NCBI RefSeq assembly: GCF_030936135.1
Contig: NC_082597.1
Location: forward strand, 80,615,387-80,679,386
Direction of reading: 5' to 3'
Length of the DNA stretch: 64,000 nucleotides
Source: Gavia stellata
Lineage: Eukaryota; Chordata; Aves; Gaviiformes; Gaviidae
A model generated the notes under the pieces. That model saw only the letters and a program-made list of their open reading frames with translations, ran no database searches and had not been told where the DNA came from. The position numbers were made by a program, and so were the translations under genes. This document shows positions 62,195 through 64,000 of this stretch, in pieces (positions within the stretch are counted from its first letter, which is position 1; every line of letters begins with the position of its first letter).

Positions 62195-62248
62195 AATAAA
62201 GAAAACTGCCATATATAAGAAATCCGTTCTCCGTTAGTGTGTGTTTCG
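62195..62248 (+). terminator. CDKN1B polyadenylation signal and GU-rich downstream element
   Basis: AATAAA at 62,195-62,200 is followed about 35 bases later by a TTAGTGTGTGTTTCG stretch (62,234-62,248), the expected arrangement of hexamer, cleavage site and GU-rich downstream element. The hexamer context AATCAATAAAGAAAACT is the same as at the end of the mammalian transcript. Confidence 0.88.
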
Positions 62249-64000
62249 ACCTCCCTCGGCCTGGCGCAGGAGGAAACGAGGTTCCCTGGGGAAATGCAGC
62301 CCTTTCCCTGGGGAAATGCAGCCCTTTCCCTGGGGTGTCTCTTACCCGGCTCCAGCGCAGGTGAAGCAATGGGTACCGCTCGCTCTCTTCGCCCTCGGTG
62401 CCACGCTTTCGTTTCTCCTCCGCGGTAACGGGGAAGGATGTGCCCTCTTAACGCAAAAGAGTGGGATTTCCTCTGTCACACTATTTCTTTTTTTTTTTTT
62501 TAATTTTCTTTTTTTTGGGGGGGGGGGGGGAACTACGTAGGTCGAGGTCGTTTGACTCCTAAGGCCCACGGGAGCGCTGGGCCGGGCCGCTGCCGGCTCT
62601 GGAGCCCGGAGCCACCCCATCCCCGGGGGTGTCCCCCCCCCGCCCTCGGTTGGGTGCCGGTACCGAACCTCCCACCCGACGGCCCCCCCTGGAACCCCGC
62701 CGTGCCTCCTCCGCGCCGCCGCCTCCTGCTCGCAAAGATGGCGCCTCGCACACCCCTGGCCCGGCTGATGCTGGGGCAGGCACCGGCACCCCCCACACCC
62801 CCCCCCCGCCCGCCCCGTCCCGGGAGGGGCCGCGCCGGGTGGGGATGCGCGGGGGGGGGGGGTCGCTGACGGCCGGAGAGAGGGGATGGCACTGCGGGGG
62901 GGGGGATCTCCATCGCTGCCGGCAAGGTGCGGGTGTGTGTGTGCCCCCCCTCCCCGGAGCCCCCCCCCTCGGCGATGAGGAGAAGAGGCGTTTTTATCCC
63001 GAGAAATAAATCAACGCGTAAATGAATAAAGCGGAGGGGGGGGCAGAACCCTGTGCGAGTCTCACCCGGCGCTCGCCCGGGTCCGTCCCCCCCCCCCCCG
63101 CCCGGTGCAACGCGATCCTGTTGTTTATCCCGGGCGCGTCTGGCTTCGCCCCCCCCCCCCCCCGGAAACCTCCCCGAAAACACGGGGGTTGTGCTGGCCT
63201 GGCGCGGGGGGGGGACGGGGAAAGGGGGGAGACACCCACCCACCCGGGGGGGGGGCAGACGGCACCCCGGGCTTGTCCTGGGGCCGAGGAGAGGGGACGG
63301 GCGCGGCCCGTGCTTGCGGGGGACTGCAGCTCCCGGGGCTGAGGTGAGGGCCCCCCCGCTCCCCCTCAGCGTGGCTCCGGGCCGCCCCATGGTGGTGGTG
63401 AGGGGGGGGGGGGGGGGGGGGTGCGATCCAGGCCGGTAAACGTGGAAAACCCTCGCGAAAATTTAAAAAAACACCCCCAAAAAACCCCACAACCAACCCC
63501 AAAAAAGGGTGTTTGGGTTTGTTTTTTTTTCTCCCCAGCACCAACAAAGTGATGACGGCGGAAAACAAACAGCGTCCCCCCCCCCCCCCGGCCTATCCCC
63601 GCCACAAGCCGCGGGAAGGGAGCGGGGGAGCCGCCCGCGGCGGGGGGGGGCACACACAAGGTCAGTGCCGGCGCCGGAGCCCCCGGCCCGGGGCACAGCG
63701 GGGGGGGGCTGCCGCTCCCTCATCTGGGGTTCGGATGTGCCCTCTGAGCGTGTCCCCCCCCCGCCCCGGGAGAGCGGCTGCGACATCAACCACGTTATTG
63801 CTGTTAATATAGGATTTAAAACATCCCCCGCGTCTTGCAGCCGCCCCCCCCACGCGGTGAACCCCCCCCGCGGGCCGCTGCGCGGCGGCCGCGCCACCCG
63901 CGGAGGGCGGCGCCGGGAGTCCCCCCACCATCAGCCCCGACCTCGGGGCGGGGACACGCTCAAACCCGCCCCGTTCCCTCGGCGGTGGGAGCGGCGGAGA
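62249..64000. other. Very GC-rich downstream stretch, no gene recognised
   Basis: After the CDKN1B end the sequence becomes extremely G/C-rich with CpG clusters and many homopolymers: G14 at 62,517-62,530, G20 at 63,402-63,421, and C runs near 63,088 and 63,150-63,162. The 285-codon open frame at 62533-63390 on the - strand is Gly/Pro/Arg-rich throughout and is best explained by lack of stops in GC-rich DNA. This could be a CpG island of the next gene, but nothing in it identifies one. Confidence 0.55.
62282..62335. repeat. 22-bp tandem repeat, 2.5 copies
   Basis: The unit TTCCCTGGGGAAATGCAGCC plus CT occurs at 62,282-62,303 and 62,304-62,325, with ten more bases at 62,326-62,335. It begins about 60 bases past the CDKN1B cleavage region. 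Confidence 0.95.

Larger units (their letters stand above)
60928..62220 (+). other. CDKN1B exon 3, 3' untranslated region
   Basis: The exon runs from the acceptor at 60,927 to an estimated cleavage site 10-25 bases after AATAAA (62,195-62,200). Long blocks agree with the mammalian 3' UTR as I recall it: 'AAAATACATATCGC' near 61,003; 'CACTAAAATTTTAGGCACTC' near 61,127; the miR-221/222 sites; 'CTACATCTTTAAACAGTATTTC' near 61,771; and 'AATCAATAAAGAAAACT' at the end. A TTATTTATG AU-rich element lies at 61,887-61,895. A second hexamer at 62,157-62,162 and an A-rich AATAAA at 61,820-61,825 could give minor shorter ends. Mammalian p27 3' UTRs are major sites of post-transcriptional control. Confidence 0.9.

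Noticed and set aside
62533-63390. 285-codon open frame on the - strand
   Set aside because: Gly/Pro/Arg-rich in GC-extreme DNA where stops are rare; other frames over the same bases are also open. No motif.
1-64000. CRISPR arrays, bacterial operons, tRNA and rRNA genes, retroviral LTRs
   Set aside because: None seen: no spaced direct repeats, no tRNA boxes in cloverleaf context, no paired LTRs or retroviral gene motifs. The genome context is vertebrate.

Overview
The window looks like vertebrate nuclear DNA from a bird. The evidence is several CR1 LINE fragments of different ages with the typical 3' octamer-like tails, very sparse interspersed repeats, and one recognisable spliced gene with clear vertebrate orthology, inside a strongly CpG-rich, poly-G-rich block. 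The species cannot be told from the sequence alone.

Layout. Positions 1 to about 53,000 form a long non-coding stretch of ordinary base composition. I can support no protein-coding gene in it. It holds CR1 3' ends at 4,943-5,108 (+), 20,705-20,980 (-) and 35,518-35,650 (-), and a broken CR1 reverse transcriptase region at 12,310-13,454 (+). It also holds a composite of young and ancient CR1 pieces at 40,798-42,906 (+), old CR1 and MIR-like remnants, and a few short tandem repeats. A 128-base pure purine tract at 53,072-53,199 comes next, followed by a GC-rich shoulder (54,000-57,700) carrying an almost perfect 77-bp hairpin at 55,897-55,973.

The only gene I can name is CDKN1B (p27Kip1), on the + strand. 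A CCAAT box, a TTTAAATA element and a CGCCATATTGGGC block lie at 57,909-57,996. The 5' UTR carries a single upstream AUG opening a 40-codon uORF at 58,228. The coding sequence is join(58467..58941, 59527..59648), which gives 198 residues, the same length as human p27. A third, non-coding exon runs from 60,928 to a polyadenylation signal at 62,195-62,200. The 3' UTR keeps two miR-221/222 seed matches with a Pumilio element between them, so the regulatory layout is preserved as well as the protein. From 62,250 to 64,000 the DNA is extremely G/C-rich with long mononucleotide runs and no supported gene.

The features of most interest are the p27 post-transcriptional control elements, the open in-frame extension upstream of the p27 start, the perfect hairpin in the upstream GC-rich block, a (GGGACC)9 tract in p27 intron 2, and the layered CR1 insertions near 41 kb.
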